This document shows, one piece after another, positions 45,317 through 55,500 of a DNA stretch of 64,000 nt. The position numbers and the translations under genes are program-made. Origin of the DNA: Polaribacter sp. Q13 (lineage in GTDB: Bacteria > Bacteroidota > Bacteroidia > Flavobacteriales > Flavobacteriaceae); contig NZ_CP074436.1 in the NCBI RefSeq assembly GCF_016858305.2, positions 2,562,001 to 2,626,000 on the forward strand. The letters are read 5' to 3'. The notes beneath the pieces were generated by a model, which had not been told where the DNA came from, ran no database searches, and was given only the letters and a program-made list of their open reading frames with translations. The first letter of the stretch is position 1. The number at the start of each line of letters is the position of its first letter.

Positions 45317-45375
45317 TTTTTTTATACTTCAAACTGAAGACTGCCTACTGAAGACTAATAAACTGCATACTAATT

Positions 45376-46416
45376 TTAAGGTGCCGGATTCGGAATTAAC
45401 TTATGAATTGCTTCTATTTCTTGTAAAATTTCATCAGATAAATCAATATTGATACTTCCTATATTCTCTTTTAACTGACTCATTTTTGTTGCGCCAATAA
45501 TATTACTCGTAACAAATGGTAACTGATTTATGTACGCTAAAGACAACTCTGTTAAAGTCATACCATTTTTAATAGCAAGAGCTTCATAAGCTAAAACTGC
45601 TTCATCAACTAAATCTGTCTGATATCTTGTAATGTAATTGGGAAACAATATACCTCTTGCATCGGCAGGCTTTTGTCCTCTTAAATATTTACCCGTTAAA
45701 ACCCCTTGCGCTAATGGAGAATAGGCCAATAAACCAATATTCTCTCTCATAGAAACTTCAGACATACCGTATTCATAACCACGGTGCACTAAAGAATAAG
45801 AATTTTGAATGGTTGCCATTCTTGGTAAATTCATTTCTTTGGCTGCTTGTAAATACTGCATGGTTCCCCAAGGAGTTTCATTAGACAAACCAATTTGTCT
45901 TATTTTCCCTTGTTTTATTAATGCATCTAAAGTTTCTAAAATCTCTACATGGTTTTCTGCTTCTTTTTTTGAAGTCTTATAAGGGTAATCTCTTGTTCCA
46001 AAAGTATTAACACCTCTTTCTGGCCAATGCAACTGATATAAATCTATATAATCTGTTTGTAACCTTTTAAGACTACCTTCTACCGCTTCAATAATTGCTT
46101 CTTTTTCAAATCCGTTTGTTCTTATATGAGCTGTATAATCACCAGAACCAGCAATTTTACTTGCTAAAACAACTTTATCTCTATTTCCTGTTTTTTTTAA
46201 CCAGTTTCCAATAATAGTTTCTGTGGTTCCGTATGTTTCAGGCCTTGCAGGAACAGCATATAATTCTGCCGTATCAAAAAAGTTTACACCTTGTTCTAAA
46301 GCATTATCCATTTGCTCGAAACCTTCTTCTTGTGTGTTTTGTTTTCCCCAAGTCATGGTTCCTAAACAAATCTTAGAAACTTTAATATCTGTATTTGGTA
46401 ATTTTGTGTATTTCAT
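45376..46416 (-). CDS. tas: Aldo/keto reductase, Tas type
   Basis: About 346 residues from 46416. A longer frame to 46503 adds 29 residues with no family counterpart. An NADP(H)-dependent TIM-barrel oxidoreductase: KYTKLPNTDIKVSKICLGTMTWG at the start, the catalytic Asp/Tyr segment NFFDTAELYAVPARPETYG, ASKIAGSG with the catalytic Lys, and the cofactor end NIIGATKMSQLKENI. The PVPARPE-like insertion and the WPERGVNTFG stretch match E. coli Tas. The substrate is unknown. It is a single gene between the 45195 terminator and the pgk terminator. Confidence 0.93.
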   Translation of the reverse strand: MKYTKLPNTDIKVSKICLGTMTWGKQNTQEEGFEQMDNALEQGVNFFDTAELYAVPARPETYGTTETIIGNWLKKTGNRDKVVLASKIAGSGDYTAHIRTNGFEKEAIIEAVEGSLKRLQTDYIDLYQLHWPERGVNTFGTRDYPYKTSKKEAENHVEILETLDALIKQGKIRQIGLSNETPWGTMQYLQAAKEMNLPRMATIQNSYSLVHRGYEYGMSEVSMRENIGLLAYSPLAQGVLTGKYLRGQKPADARGILFPNYITRYQTDLVDEAVLAYEALAIKNGMTLTELSLAYINQLPFVTSNIIGATKMSQLKENIGSINIDLSDEILQEIEAIHKLIPNPAP

Positions 46417-46509
46417 ATATAAATGAAGTGTAATTGTGTAAATGTTTAATCGTGTAATTGTAAAAAAACTGACCGCTAAATTATAAACTAATACTTTAAC
46501 CAAAAAATA

Positions 46510-46537
46510 AAGCGTGTAATTTTTAAATTACACGCTT
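46510..46537 (-). terminator. Terminator after pgk
   Basis: Perfect 13-bp stem (46510-46522 with 46525-46537) with a 2-base centre. On the minus strand it is followed by TTATTTTTTG. It lies 35 bp after the pgk stop. Confidence 0.85.
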
Positions 46538-46572
46538 ATTTATAAATATTATTTTTATTAAGTAATGAGAGC

Positions 46573-47760
46573 TTATTTCAAAATAGCTTCAATACCTGGT
46601 AAAGTTTTACCTTCTAACATTTCTAACATTGCTCCACCACCGGTAGAAACATAACTTACTTTATCTGCAAAACCAAATTGTTTTACAGCAGCAACAGAAT
46701 CTCCACCACCAACTAAAGAGAATGCTCCGTTTTTGGTTGCTTTGTCTATAGAATGACCTAATGCAATTGTTCCTCCTGCAAAAGATGCCATTTCAAAAAC
46801 ACCTAAAGGACCATTCCATAAAATAGTTTTACACTTGTTAACTACCGTATCAAAAATTGCTTGAGATTTTGGTCCCGCATCAACTCCTTCCCAACCATCA
46901 GGAATTGCATTAATATCGCAAATTTGTGTGTTTGCATCGTTAGAAAAATCATCTGCAGCAATCACATCTACAGGAATATGAACTTCTACTCCTTTTTCTT
47001 TTGCTTGCTTTAAGATATCTAAAGCCAATTCCATTTTATCATCTTCACAGATAGAGTTTCCAATTTTACCTCCTTGTGCTTTAATAAAAGTAAAACTCAT
47101 TCCACCACCAATAATTAAGTGATCTACTTTGTCTAAAATATTTTCAATTACTGTAATTTTAGAAGATACTTTTGCACCACCTAAGATTGCTAAAACTGGT
47201 TTTTCAGAATTATTTAATACTTTATCTATACTTTCTATTTCTCTTGCTAATAAGTTTCCAAAACATTTATTTTCAGGGAAAAATTGAGCAATAATTGTTG
47301 TTGATGCATGTGCTCTGTGCGCAGTACCAAAAGCATCATTTACATAAATATCACCAAATTTCGATAATTTTTCTGCAAAAGCAACATCTCCTTTTTTCTC
47401 TTCTTCATAAAAACGTAAGTTTTCTAATAATAAGATTTCTCCAGATTGTAAATTTGCAACAGCTTCTTCTACTTTATCACCAATACAATCTGCAACAAAC
47501 TTTACTTTAACTCCTAAAATCTCAGTTGCTGTGTCTACAATATGTCCTAAAGAAAATTCATCTTGAAATCCTTTTGGACGCCCTAAATGTGACATTAAAA
47601 TACAGCTTCCTTCTTGCTCTAAAATATCTATAATTGTAGATTTTGCCGCTTGAATTCTTGTAGCATCTGTTACTTCTAATTTATCATTTAAAGGCACATT
47701 AAAATCTACACGAATTAACGCTTTCTTATTCTTGAAATTAAAATCTTTTAGTGTTTTCAT
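46573..47760 (-). CDS. pgk: Phosphoglycerate kinase
   Basis: A 395-residue cytosolic glycolytic enzyme that makes ATP from 1,3-bisphosphoglycerate. Motifs in order are [10 protein letters not shown] (about 17), SHLGRPKG (about 58), [23 protein letters not shown] (about 192), [12 protein letters not shown] (about 313) and the nucleotide-binding [13 protein letters not shown] with STGGGAMLE at the end. Length is normal. It is a single unit with a -7 box at 47782-47789 and a strong terminator at 46510. Confidence 0.98.
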   Translation of the reverse strand: MKTLKDFNFKNKKALIRVDFNVPLNDKLEVTDATRIQAAKSTIIDILEQEGSCILMSHLGRPKGFQDEFSLGHIVDTATEILGVKVKFVADCIGDKVEEAVANLQSGEILLLENLRFYEEEKKGDVAFAEKLSKFGDIYVNDAFGTAHRAHASTTIIAQFFPENKCFGNLLAREIESIDKVLNNSEKPVLAILGGAKVSSKITVIENILDKVDHLIIGGGMSFTFIKAQGGKIGNSICEDDKMELALDILKQAKEKGVEVHIPVDVIAADDFSNDANTQICDINAIPDGWEGVDAGPKSQAIFDTVVNKCKTILWNGPLGVFEMASFAGGTIALGHSIDKATKNGAFSLVGGGDSVAAVKQFGFADKVSYVSTGGGAMLEMLEGKTLPGIEAILK

Positions 47761-47781
47761 CTTTTATTAATCTATTTTCAA

Positions 47782-47789
47782 CAAAAATA
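47782..47789 (-). promoter_or_regulatory. -7 promoter box of pgk
   Basis: On the minus strand TATTTTTG, an exact TAnnTTTG match, 21 bp before the start codon. No clear -33 element is seen. Confidence 0.45.
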
Positions 47790-47913
47790 CCGCTTTCTTT
47801 AGTTTTTAGGAAATTGAAACCTAAAAAGTTAAGTTAACGTTTGCGTAAGGGTAATAATAGTAAAAATTACAGTTTAAATTAAGCGAAATGTCTGCTTGAG
47901 TAAAGTTGGAATC

Positions 47914-47933
47914 TATTTATTTACAAATAAATA
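47914..47933. terminator. Possible terminator after the MBG-repeat gene
   Basis: TATTTATTT AC AAATAAATA, a 9-bp A/T-only palindrome about 60 bp after the stop at 47994. It is weak, without a clear T-run; the rest of the 233-bp spacer shows nothing else. Confidence 0.3.
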
Positions 47934-47993
47934 ATTCTCGACAATACTGAACCAGACACTAAAAAAATGACAAATTAAAAAAAGTCTGTTTTA

Positions 47994-50900
47994 TTATAAT
48001 TTAATAAAACGATCTATGGATGTTTTACCATTTTTACCTTTAATCTTTATAACATAAGTTCCAGCAGCCAAACCACTTACGTCAATATTTTTTTCTGATT
48101 GATAATTATTTATTTCTTTTACCAATTTTCCTGCTGCATCAAAAATTAATAACAATAAATTTTCATCAGAATTTATCTTGAGTTTTAGTTTTGATTTTAC
48201 TGGATTAGGATATAAAATAATTTCTTCTTTTCCAATTAAATTATCTGCCTTACCTAACGTTCCAAAATTAAGCACTTGAGATTTACTTTCTGCTGCATTA
48301 TAATTTGCGTTACCCGATTGGCTTGCCGTTATAGTAGTAGCACCAGAACCCAACAGAGAAATTAAATTTCCAGAAATGGTTGCAACAGCTGTATTTGAAC
48401 TCGTATACACAATTTCTAACCCAGATGTAGAACTTGCCTCTAAAGTAAATTCTGTTTTACCTAAAGGTATTGATATTGGGTTAAAATGAATTACTTGATC
48501 TGCTTTAGAAATTATTAGGTTTGCCTTTAAAACTAAATCTTGATAATTAGCTCTTGTTAGTGTTGCCGTTACTTCATGCACTCCTGCTTCCGTTTTAGCA
48601 TTATTTGCATAAGAAACTGATGTTCCCGTTGGTAAATTACCTGTAATTGCTATCGATTTTTCGGTTCCGTCAAAAACAAAACTTTTATCAACAAAAGTAA
48701 AACCTGTTAACGTTGCATTAGTAACCGTTAGGTTTGCTGTTAAAACTAAATCTTGATAATTGGCTCCAGAAATAGTTGCGGTAACATTATAAGTGCCTAC
48801 TGCTGTTTTAGCATTATTTACATAAGAAACTGATGTTCCGGTTGGTAAACTACCTATAATAGATAACGACTTTGAAGTTCCATCATACTCAAAACTTTTA
48901 CTTGTAAAAGCAAGGTTACTTAATACCGTTTTAGTAATTGTTAGGTTAGCTTTTAAAACCAACTCTTCATAATTAGAGCCCGAAATGGATGCAGTAACTT
49001 CATACACTCCAACATCTATTAAATAATTATTTGTATAAGAAACCGATGTACCTGCTGGTAAACATTCTATTATTGTTAGGGATTTTCCTAATCCATCATA
49101 CACAAAACTTTTACTATCAAAAGTATAACCACTAAACGTTGCTTTGGTGATTGTTAAGTTTGCTGTTAAAACTAAATCCAGATAATTAGCTACTGAAATA
49201 GTTGCGGTAACTTCATATATACCTGTTTCTATTTTTTTGTTATTTGTATATGAAACAGAAGTTCCGGTTGGTAAATTACCTTCAACTTCAATAGAATTTT
49301 GTGTACCATCATACTCGAAACTTTTACTATTAAAAGTTATTTCGCTAAACGCTGCATTGGTAATTGTTAAATTGGCTGTTAAAACTAAATCATTATAATT
49401 AGGTTTTGAGATGGTTGCAGTCACTTCAGAAACACCAATATTCGTTAAATTGTTATTTGCATAAGAAACCGAAGTTCCAATTGGTAAATTACCTAAAACA
49501 GATAAAGATTTTTCGGTTCCGTCATACTCAAAACTTTTATCTACAAAAGCAAATCCTGTTAACGTTGCATTAGTAATTGTTAGGTTTGCTGTTAAAACTA
49601 AATCTTGATAATTGATGCCAGAAATGGTTGCAGTAACTTCATAAGCTCCTACCGTTGTTTTAGTATTATTTACATAAGAAACCGAAGTTCCGGTTGGTAA
49701 ATTACCTGAAATAGTTAAAGATTTTTCTGTTCCGTCATACTCAAAACTCTTGCTTGTTAAAGCAAAATTACTTAAAACTGTTTTGGTGATTGTTAAACTT
49801 GCTTTTAAAACCAACTCATTAAAATTAGCACCCGAAATAGTTGCTACAACTTCATACACACCAACATCAATTAAATTATTATTTGTATAAGAAACGGATG
49901 TTCCCGTTGGTAGGCTTCCATTAATTGTTAGAGATTTTGGTGTTCCATCATACACAAAACTTTTATCAACAAAAGTAAAACCTGTTAATGTTGCTTTGGT
50001 AATTATTAAGTTTGCTGTTAAAACTAAATCATTATAATTGGCTTTAGAAATTGTTGCAACAACTTCATGTATACCAACTTCTGTTTTGGTATTATTTGCA
50101 TAGGAAACAGCAGTATAAACAGGTAAACTACCTGTAATTTCAATAGCTTTTTGAGTTCCATCATACTCGAAACTTTTACTATTAAAAGTTATTCCGCTAA
50201 ACGTTGCTTTGGTAATTGTTAAGTTGGCCTTTAAAACTAAATCATTATAATTAGATTTAGAAATTGTTGCAGTAACTTCTGATACTCCTGCTTCTGTTTT
50301 ACCATTATTTACGTAAGAAACTGTTGTTCCGGGTGGTAAACTCTCTGTAATTGCTATCGATTTTTCGGTTCCGTCAAAAACAAAACTTTTATCAGCAAAA
50401 GTAAAATCTGTTAACGTTGCTTTGGTAATTGTTAGGTTTGCTATTAAAACTAAATCTTGATAATTAACACCAGAAATGGTTGCAGTAACTTGATACGCTC
50501 CTACCGTTGTTTTAGCATTATTTACATAAGAAACCGATGTTCCCGTTGGTAAACTTCCTGTAATTGCTAAAACTTTTTCAGTTCCGTCATACTCAAAATC
50601 CTTACTTGTTAAAGCAAAATTACTTAAAACTGTTTTAGTGATTGTTAAGTTTGCTTTTAAAACCAACTCATTAAAATTAGCACCCGAAATGGTTGCTACA
50701 ACTTCATACACACCAACATCAATTAAATTATTATTTGTATAAGAAACGGATGTTCCCGTTGGTAGACTTCCATTAATTGTTAGAGATTTTGGTGTTCCAT
50801 CATACACAAAACTTTTATCAACAAAAGTAAAACCTGTTAATGTTGCTTTGGTGATTGTTAGGTTTGCTGTTAAAACTAAATCTTGATAATTGGCACCTGA

Positions 50901-52592
50901 AATAGTTGCTATTACTTCATATACCCCTGTATCTGTGTTGGTATTATTTGCATATGAAACAGAAGTATTAGCGGGTAAACTACCTGTAATTTCAAAAGAT
51001 TTTTGAGTTCCATCATACTCGAAACTTTTACTATTAAAAGTTATTCCGCTAAACGTTGCTTTGGTGATTGTTAAGTTGGCCTTTAAAACTAAATCTTGAT
51101 AATTAGCTTTAGAAATAGTTGCAGTAACTTCTGATACTCCTGCTTCCGTTTTTGCATTATTTGCATAAGAAACCGACGTTCCGGTTGGTAAACTGCCTGT
51201 AATTGCTATTGATTTTTCTGTTCCGTCAAAAACAAAACTTTTATCAACAAAAGTAATACCTGTTAACGTTGCTTTTGTAATTGTTAGGTTTGCTGTTAAT
51301 ACTAAATCTTGATAATTGGCTTTAGAAATGGTTGCAACTACTTCATGAACACCAACTGCTGTTTTAGCATTATTTGCATAAGAAACCGTAGTTCCGGTTG
51401 GTAAACTCTCTGTAATTAAGATAGACTTTGCATTTCCATCAAAAACAAAACTTTTATCTATTAATGTAAAGTTATCTGTAAATGATGTTTTGACAATTAT
51501 TAAATTTGCTTTAAGGGTTAAATTCACATAATTATCTCCTGTAATAAGTGCAAATACCTCTTGTGCGCCCGCCTCTGTTCTAGAATTTAAAACATAATTA
51601 AGTGAAGTTCCATTTGGAATAGCACCATCAATTAAAATTGTTTTTTCAGATCCATCATAGTTAAAATTTTCATCAGAAAAAGTAACTCCTGTAATTGTAG
51701 CTGGACTAACAGTTAAATTTGCCGTTAAGACAACGTCTTGAAAACTTGCTCCAGAAATAGTTGCTGTTACTTGTTTAGTTCCTACATTTGTTAAACCATT
51801 ATTGGAATATGTAACTGTTGTACCACTTGGTAAAGTACCTGAAATTACTAAAGATTTTTCTGTTCCATTATAAACATAAGTTGCATCTGAAAAAGTAAAA
51901 TCATGCGTATTTACTAACTTTTTAACCTTTACAGTATAGCTAACATTCTGGGATTCATCTTCCGATAAAACTTCATATACTACCTCATTTGTAAAATCTA
52001 ACGTATTGTTCCCTGAAACTTGTAAAACTTTGTTTAAATAAACTTTAGAATTATTTTCTGCAGTAAAAATAGGTGTTAGGTTAGAAATATCTACGGTTGA
52101 TAAAACTTCTATATTAACCGTATTGTTTGTTATAGAATTACTTTCTGTAGAAATTCCTTGAAACGAAAAACCAAGAATACTTGCTTGAGAACTAAGTGCT
52201 GGACTTGCAACACTATAAGACTGAAATGCGCCACCGATATTTTTGTTTATTTCAAAAACCTCTGTTTTTACAACATTTAAAGTTGCATTATTAGTGCTGT
52301 CATAAATTTTAAAGTTAATAGTTTCACCAACCGTATTTGCTAAAACAGATAAATAAGCCACATATTTTTTAGCATTTGGATTATACACTACCGTGGCTTC
52401 CCCTCTATTTTCTCCGTTTACAAACGCACCTATTTTATCATTTGCATTTGTTAACGTAACGCCATCAACGTTTAAAAAAACGGTAAATGTCATGTTATAT
52501 TGATAAGAACTAGCATTTACAGACCAATCTGGAGATTGACTGTAAATACTAGCTGTAAACAATATGAATAAAATGAATATACATTTTTTCAT
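47994..52592 (-). CDS. Giant secreted MBG-repeat protein with T9SS tail
   Basis: A 1532-residue surface protein. Parts in order: signal peptide (1-18); a module opening PDWSVNASSYQYNM (about 21-135) shared with the neighbouring protein; a DUF5018-like beta domain (about 138-230); 16 tandem MBG-like beta repeats of 71 residues (about 231-1367), each with the pattern Y/FDGTxKS ... LPTGTSVSYxNN ... GVYEVTATISGANYQDLVLxANLTI; an Ig-like BIG2-type domain (about 1368-1445); and a T9SS type A sorting domain (about 1455-1532, LYPNPVKSKLKL ... GTYVIKI). It should reach the cell surface as a rigid rod. It starts 7 bases after the stop of the LamG gene, as the last gene of the operon. Confidence 0.9.
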   Translation of the reverse strand: MKKCIFILFILFTASIYSQSPDWSVNASSYQYNMTFTVFLNVDGVTLTNANDKIGAFVNGENRGEATVVYNPNAKKYVAYLSVLANTVGETINFKIYDSTNNATLNVVKTEVFEINKNIGGAFQSYSVASPALSSQASILGFSFQGISTESNSITNNTVNIEVLSTVDISNLTPIFTAENNSKVYLNKVLQVSGNNTLDFTNEVVYEVLSEDESQNVSYTVKVKKLVNTHDFTFSDATYVYNGTEKSLVISGTLPSGTTVTYSNNGLTNVGTKQVTATISGASFQDVVLTANLTVSPATITGVTFSDENFNYDGSEKTILIDGAIPNGTSLNYVLNSRTEAGAQEVFALITGDNYVNLTLKANLIIVKTSFTDNFTLIDKSFVFDGNAKSILITESLPTGTTVSYANNAKTAVGVHEVVATISKANYQDLVLTANLTITKATLTGITFVDKSFVFDGTEKSIAITGSLPTGTSVSYANNAKTEAGVSEVTATISKANYQDLVLKANLTITKATFSGITFNSKSFEYDGTQKSFEITGSLPANTSVSYANNTNTDTGVYEVIATISGANYQDLVLTANLTITKATLTGFTFVDKSFVYDGTPKSLTINGSLPTGTSVSYTNNNLIDVGVYEVVATISGANFNELVLKANLTITKTVLSNFALTSKDFEYDGTEKVLAITGSLPTGTSVSYVNNAKTTVGAYQVTATISGVNYQDLVLIANLTITKATLTDFTFADKSFVFDGTEKSIAITESLPPGTTVSYVNNGKTEAGVSEVTATISKSNYNDLVLKANLTITKATFSGITFNSKSFEYDGTQKAIEITGSLPVYTAVSYANNTKTEVGIHEVVATISKANYNDLVLTANLIITKATLTGFTFVDKSFVYDGTPKSLTINGSLPTGTSVSYTNNNLIDVGVYEVVATISGANFNELVLKASLTITKTVLSNFALTSKSFEYDGTEKSLTISGNLPTGTSVSYVNNTKTTVGAYEVTATISGINYQDLVLTANLTITNATLTGFAFVDKSFEYDGTEKSLSVLGNLPIGTSVSYANNNLTNIGVSEVTATISKPNYNDLVLTANLTITNAAFSEITFNSKSFEYDGTQNSIEVEGNLPTGTSVSYTNNKKIETGIYEVTATISVANYLDLVLTANLTITKATFSGYTFDSKSFVYDGLGKSLTIIECLPAGTSVSYTNNYLIDVGVYEVTASISGSNYEELVLKANLTITKTVLSNLAFTSKSFEYDGTSKSLSIIGSLPTGTSVSYVNNAKTAVGTYNVTATISGANYQDLVLTANLTVTNATLTGFTFVDKSFVFDGTEKSIAITGNLPTGTSVSYANNAKTEAGVHEVTATLTRANYQDLVLKANLIISKADQVIHFNPISIPLGKTEFTLEASSTSGLEIVYTSSNTAVATISGNLISLLGSGATTITASQSGNANYNAAESKSQVLNFGTLGKADNLIGKEEIILYPNPVKSKLKLKINSDENLLLLIFDAAGKLVKEINNYQSEKNIDVSGLAAGTYVIKIKGKNGKTSIDRFIKL
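48489..51899 (-). repeat. 16 tandem 213-bp repeats with an 852-bp higher-order period
   Basis: In-frame repeats of 213 bp encode the MBG domains. From unit 4 on they are organised in blocks of four types (A-B-C-D): 50406-51257, 49554-50405, 48702-49553, then one more A at 48489-48701, each block exactly 852 bp. C units 6 and 10 differ by a single residue in 71. The DNA at 50701-50855 and 49849-50003 is nearly identical. Confidence 0.92.
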
Positions 52593-52599
52593 AAGTAAT

Positions 52600-55500
52600 T
52601 TATTTTTTGATTAATTTTCTTACTACTTGCCCACCTTCTTCATCTATAACTTTGATGAAAAACACACCTGCTGGCAAATCTTTTGTAGATACTTTAACTT
52701 CAGAGTCCGTAATTTTTACCTCTTTTACTTTTGCTCCTAAAGTATTATAGAATATTAGATTTGTAACATTATTGTTCCCTAGAACTTGTATTGTTACTTC
52801 ATTATTAAAAGGATTTGGAAAAATATTTACTGAACCTTTAAAATTTGTTTCTGTAGACAAAGCTTTTAATCCTAATTCTATTGGAGATCTTAAAGTTCCT
52901 GAAATTCCATTTGGAATAAAAAGTAAGTCGTTTATTAATGTAACTTCTGTTTTAGCATTTACTAAAACATACTTTAATTTTTCTGAGGTATCAGAAAATG
53001 CTGTTATAAAACTTAACATTCTACCGTTTATATTTTCAATTTTAGAAACACCTCTTAATATTGAATTTTCGTCATATACTCTTACTTCATCATAATTTTC
53101 ATCAGTTATAATTTCTGCAATTATTCCCATAGAAAATTGATATTTAGCAAAGTTTAAAATCATTTCAGAAGTATGCTCTTGCCCTTTAGAAGTTGTTCTT
53201 TCTGCAAAGTTTATACTTGGATATCTAAATACCTGTGTTATAGCAGATTTTAACATATACCCTCTGTTAGATTGTAAGTAACGTAAAGTACCAGACCATT
53301 CTTTAGAGTTTTCATCATACACTGCAAAACTATACTGGTCTTTAACTACATCTCCATCTGTTGGCTCATAAAAGGCTAATGCATCACCTAAACTAATATT
53401 TCTATGGATAGGAAAAGATAACCAGTTCCAACCTTGAGCTATAGAAATTTCTAATTCTCTTGGATCTACCTCATCTCCTTTTAAACTAATATTATTTTGC
53501 TTAGCTAATTGAATTTTATAGGATTTACTGTTTTCTAATTCCATTAAACTTCCAGACCAATACCCGTTTTCGAATCTGGTAAATTGCGTTCCGTATTTAA
53601 CAATATCTCCAACTGCAAGTTCTAGTCCATTAAACATATCTGTTATGTTATTAAACCTTTCATCTTCTACAAAGAAAGAAGTCCAAGTCCACCCTTTATT
53701 CAAAGAAATTACTTGTTCAGAAAGTTTTCCACTACTAAATATTGCTGGATTAGATTTTGTACCAACCACATCATTTTCTAGAAAAACTAGAGAGGTGTTT
53801 CCATTAATAGTTGCTGCTCTTGTTTTACCATTTAGGGCATCCCAAACTTTAAACGTAACTACCTCACTTGCGCTTACATTACTATACATTGTTAAAAATG
53901 CATAATACGAATCGTAACCACTATCGTACACTAAATAAGCCTCTCCTCGTTTAACATCATCTACAAAAGCCCCCACTTTAGTATAGGTGTCTCTAGAGAA
54001 ATTGTCGTAGATTTTTATCTGACTAATAACGTTCATACTGTATGCAAAATCAGCTGGATTTACAGACCAATCTGGTGCATCTTGTATTACCCTTAATTGA
54101 AAATCTAAACGATCTGTATAACCATTATCTAAATTTAAATAAACAGTAGCTGTGTAACTTCCCATAGCTAACTCTTTATCTACCGTGAATTTTAATTCTT
54201 TGGTAGCATTAGCTCCAACAGTACCAGAAGTAGCAGAAATAGTCATCCACGTTGGCAATCCAGAAATACTGAAATCTTTGTTATTACCACCTTTATTAAT
54301 TACATCCATACTAAAGTTATACGCTTCATTTACAACTTTTTCTGAAACGATTGCTTTAGAACCATCTTCTGTAATCCAGTTTACTTCTTGCCTATTTACA
54401 AGTGCAGAAAAACTAACTGGAGACAATTGCTTGTTAAAGTGATTGTCGTACATATTTGCCACCGAAACATCTAATATTTGCCCTTCAAACAAACTCCACT
54501 CTTCTGTTGTTAATGTTGGTGAAATAATCATTTCATCGCCATTAATTACCGTAGTAAAAGGAATATTAGTGTATTTTAAAACAGGTTTTATAGCAGGTGA
54601 ATCTTCTATAAAATTTCTTACACCACCATTTAAAAGTGCTAAATAGCCTAACGTAGTTCCGTCTCCTTTTCTAATATTATATCTTGGTCCTTTTGATAAA
54701 ATATTTGCTTCTTCTTCATTAAAATTAACATATAATAATAAACCTGTAGTTTCTTTATCCAATTCAAAATAACGATCTCTTTTTATTTGATCGAAGCTTC
54801 TAGCAGTGTTCCAAACTCTAAATTCATCTAAATTACCTGTAAAATTGTTTTCTATGACTCCAACCTCTTCTGGACTGTCTCTTTTAATTCTAGCTCCGAA
54901 GTACAATTTAGCTCCAGCAATACCTCCAATATTCTGAGAAGAAACGGTAGTATTTTGTTTACTATCTATAAAAGAATTTAAACTTCCACCTCTTTTAACA
55001 ACTAATGCAACATGATGCCAATTAGAATCTGTAATAGCATTATTAGTTAAGTTATAATCTACACCTTCTGTTCTTAACTTTAATTTTCCGTTAGATTCTA
55101 AACTAATATCCCATTTGTTTCTAAAACCATTTGTTTGTAATGGCTCACCAGGATTTGAATTCCCTGTACCGTTACCAAAAATAGTTCCTACATCTCCTGC
55201 AGCAGCTTTTATCCAAAAAGACACGGTAATATCCTCATAGTTTGTTGGTTGTACAAAACCTACATTATCTAACGTTAAGTAGCTATTATTAACAAATGCA
55301 TATCCTTGTCCTTTTGGTTTTATAGTCCAACTTAAACCTACATTTGCATTTCTTGCACGTACTTTTTCTGCACCAACACTACCATAACCTTCATCTAATG
55401 GCCAATATGCTAATAATTCTAACTCATTACCTGTTAATGTTACATCTTTTTCTGCTGCAACTTGTGCAGCGGTTGTTGCTTTAGACCAAATTCTGATATC

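Noticed and set aside
45376..46503. Longer start of the aldo/keto reductase at 46503
   Set aside because: The extra 29 residues have no counterpart in Tas-type proteins; the start at 46416 matches the family.
48489..51899. Regular repeats that could be taken for a CRISPR array or a satellite
   Set aside because: The 213-bp units are in frame, encode MBG-like domains and have no unique spacers.
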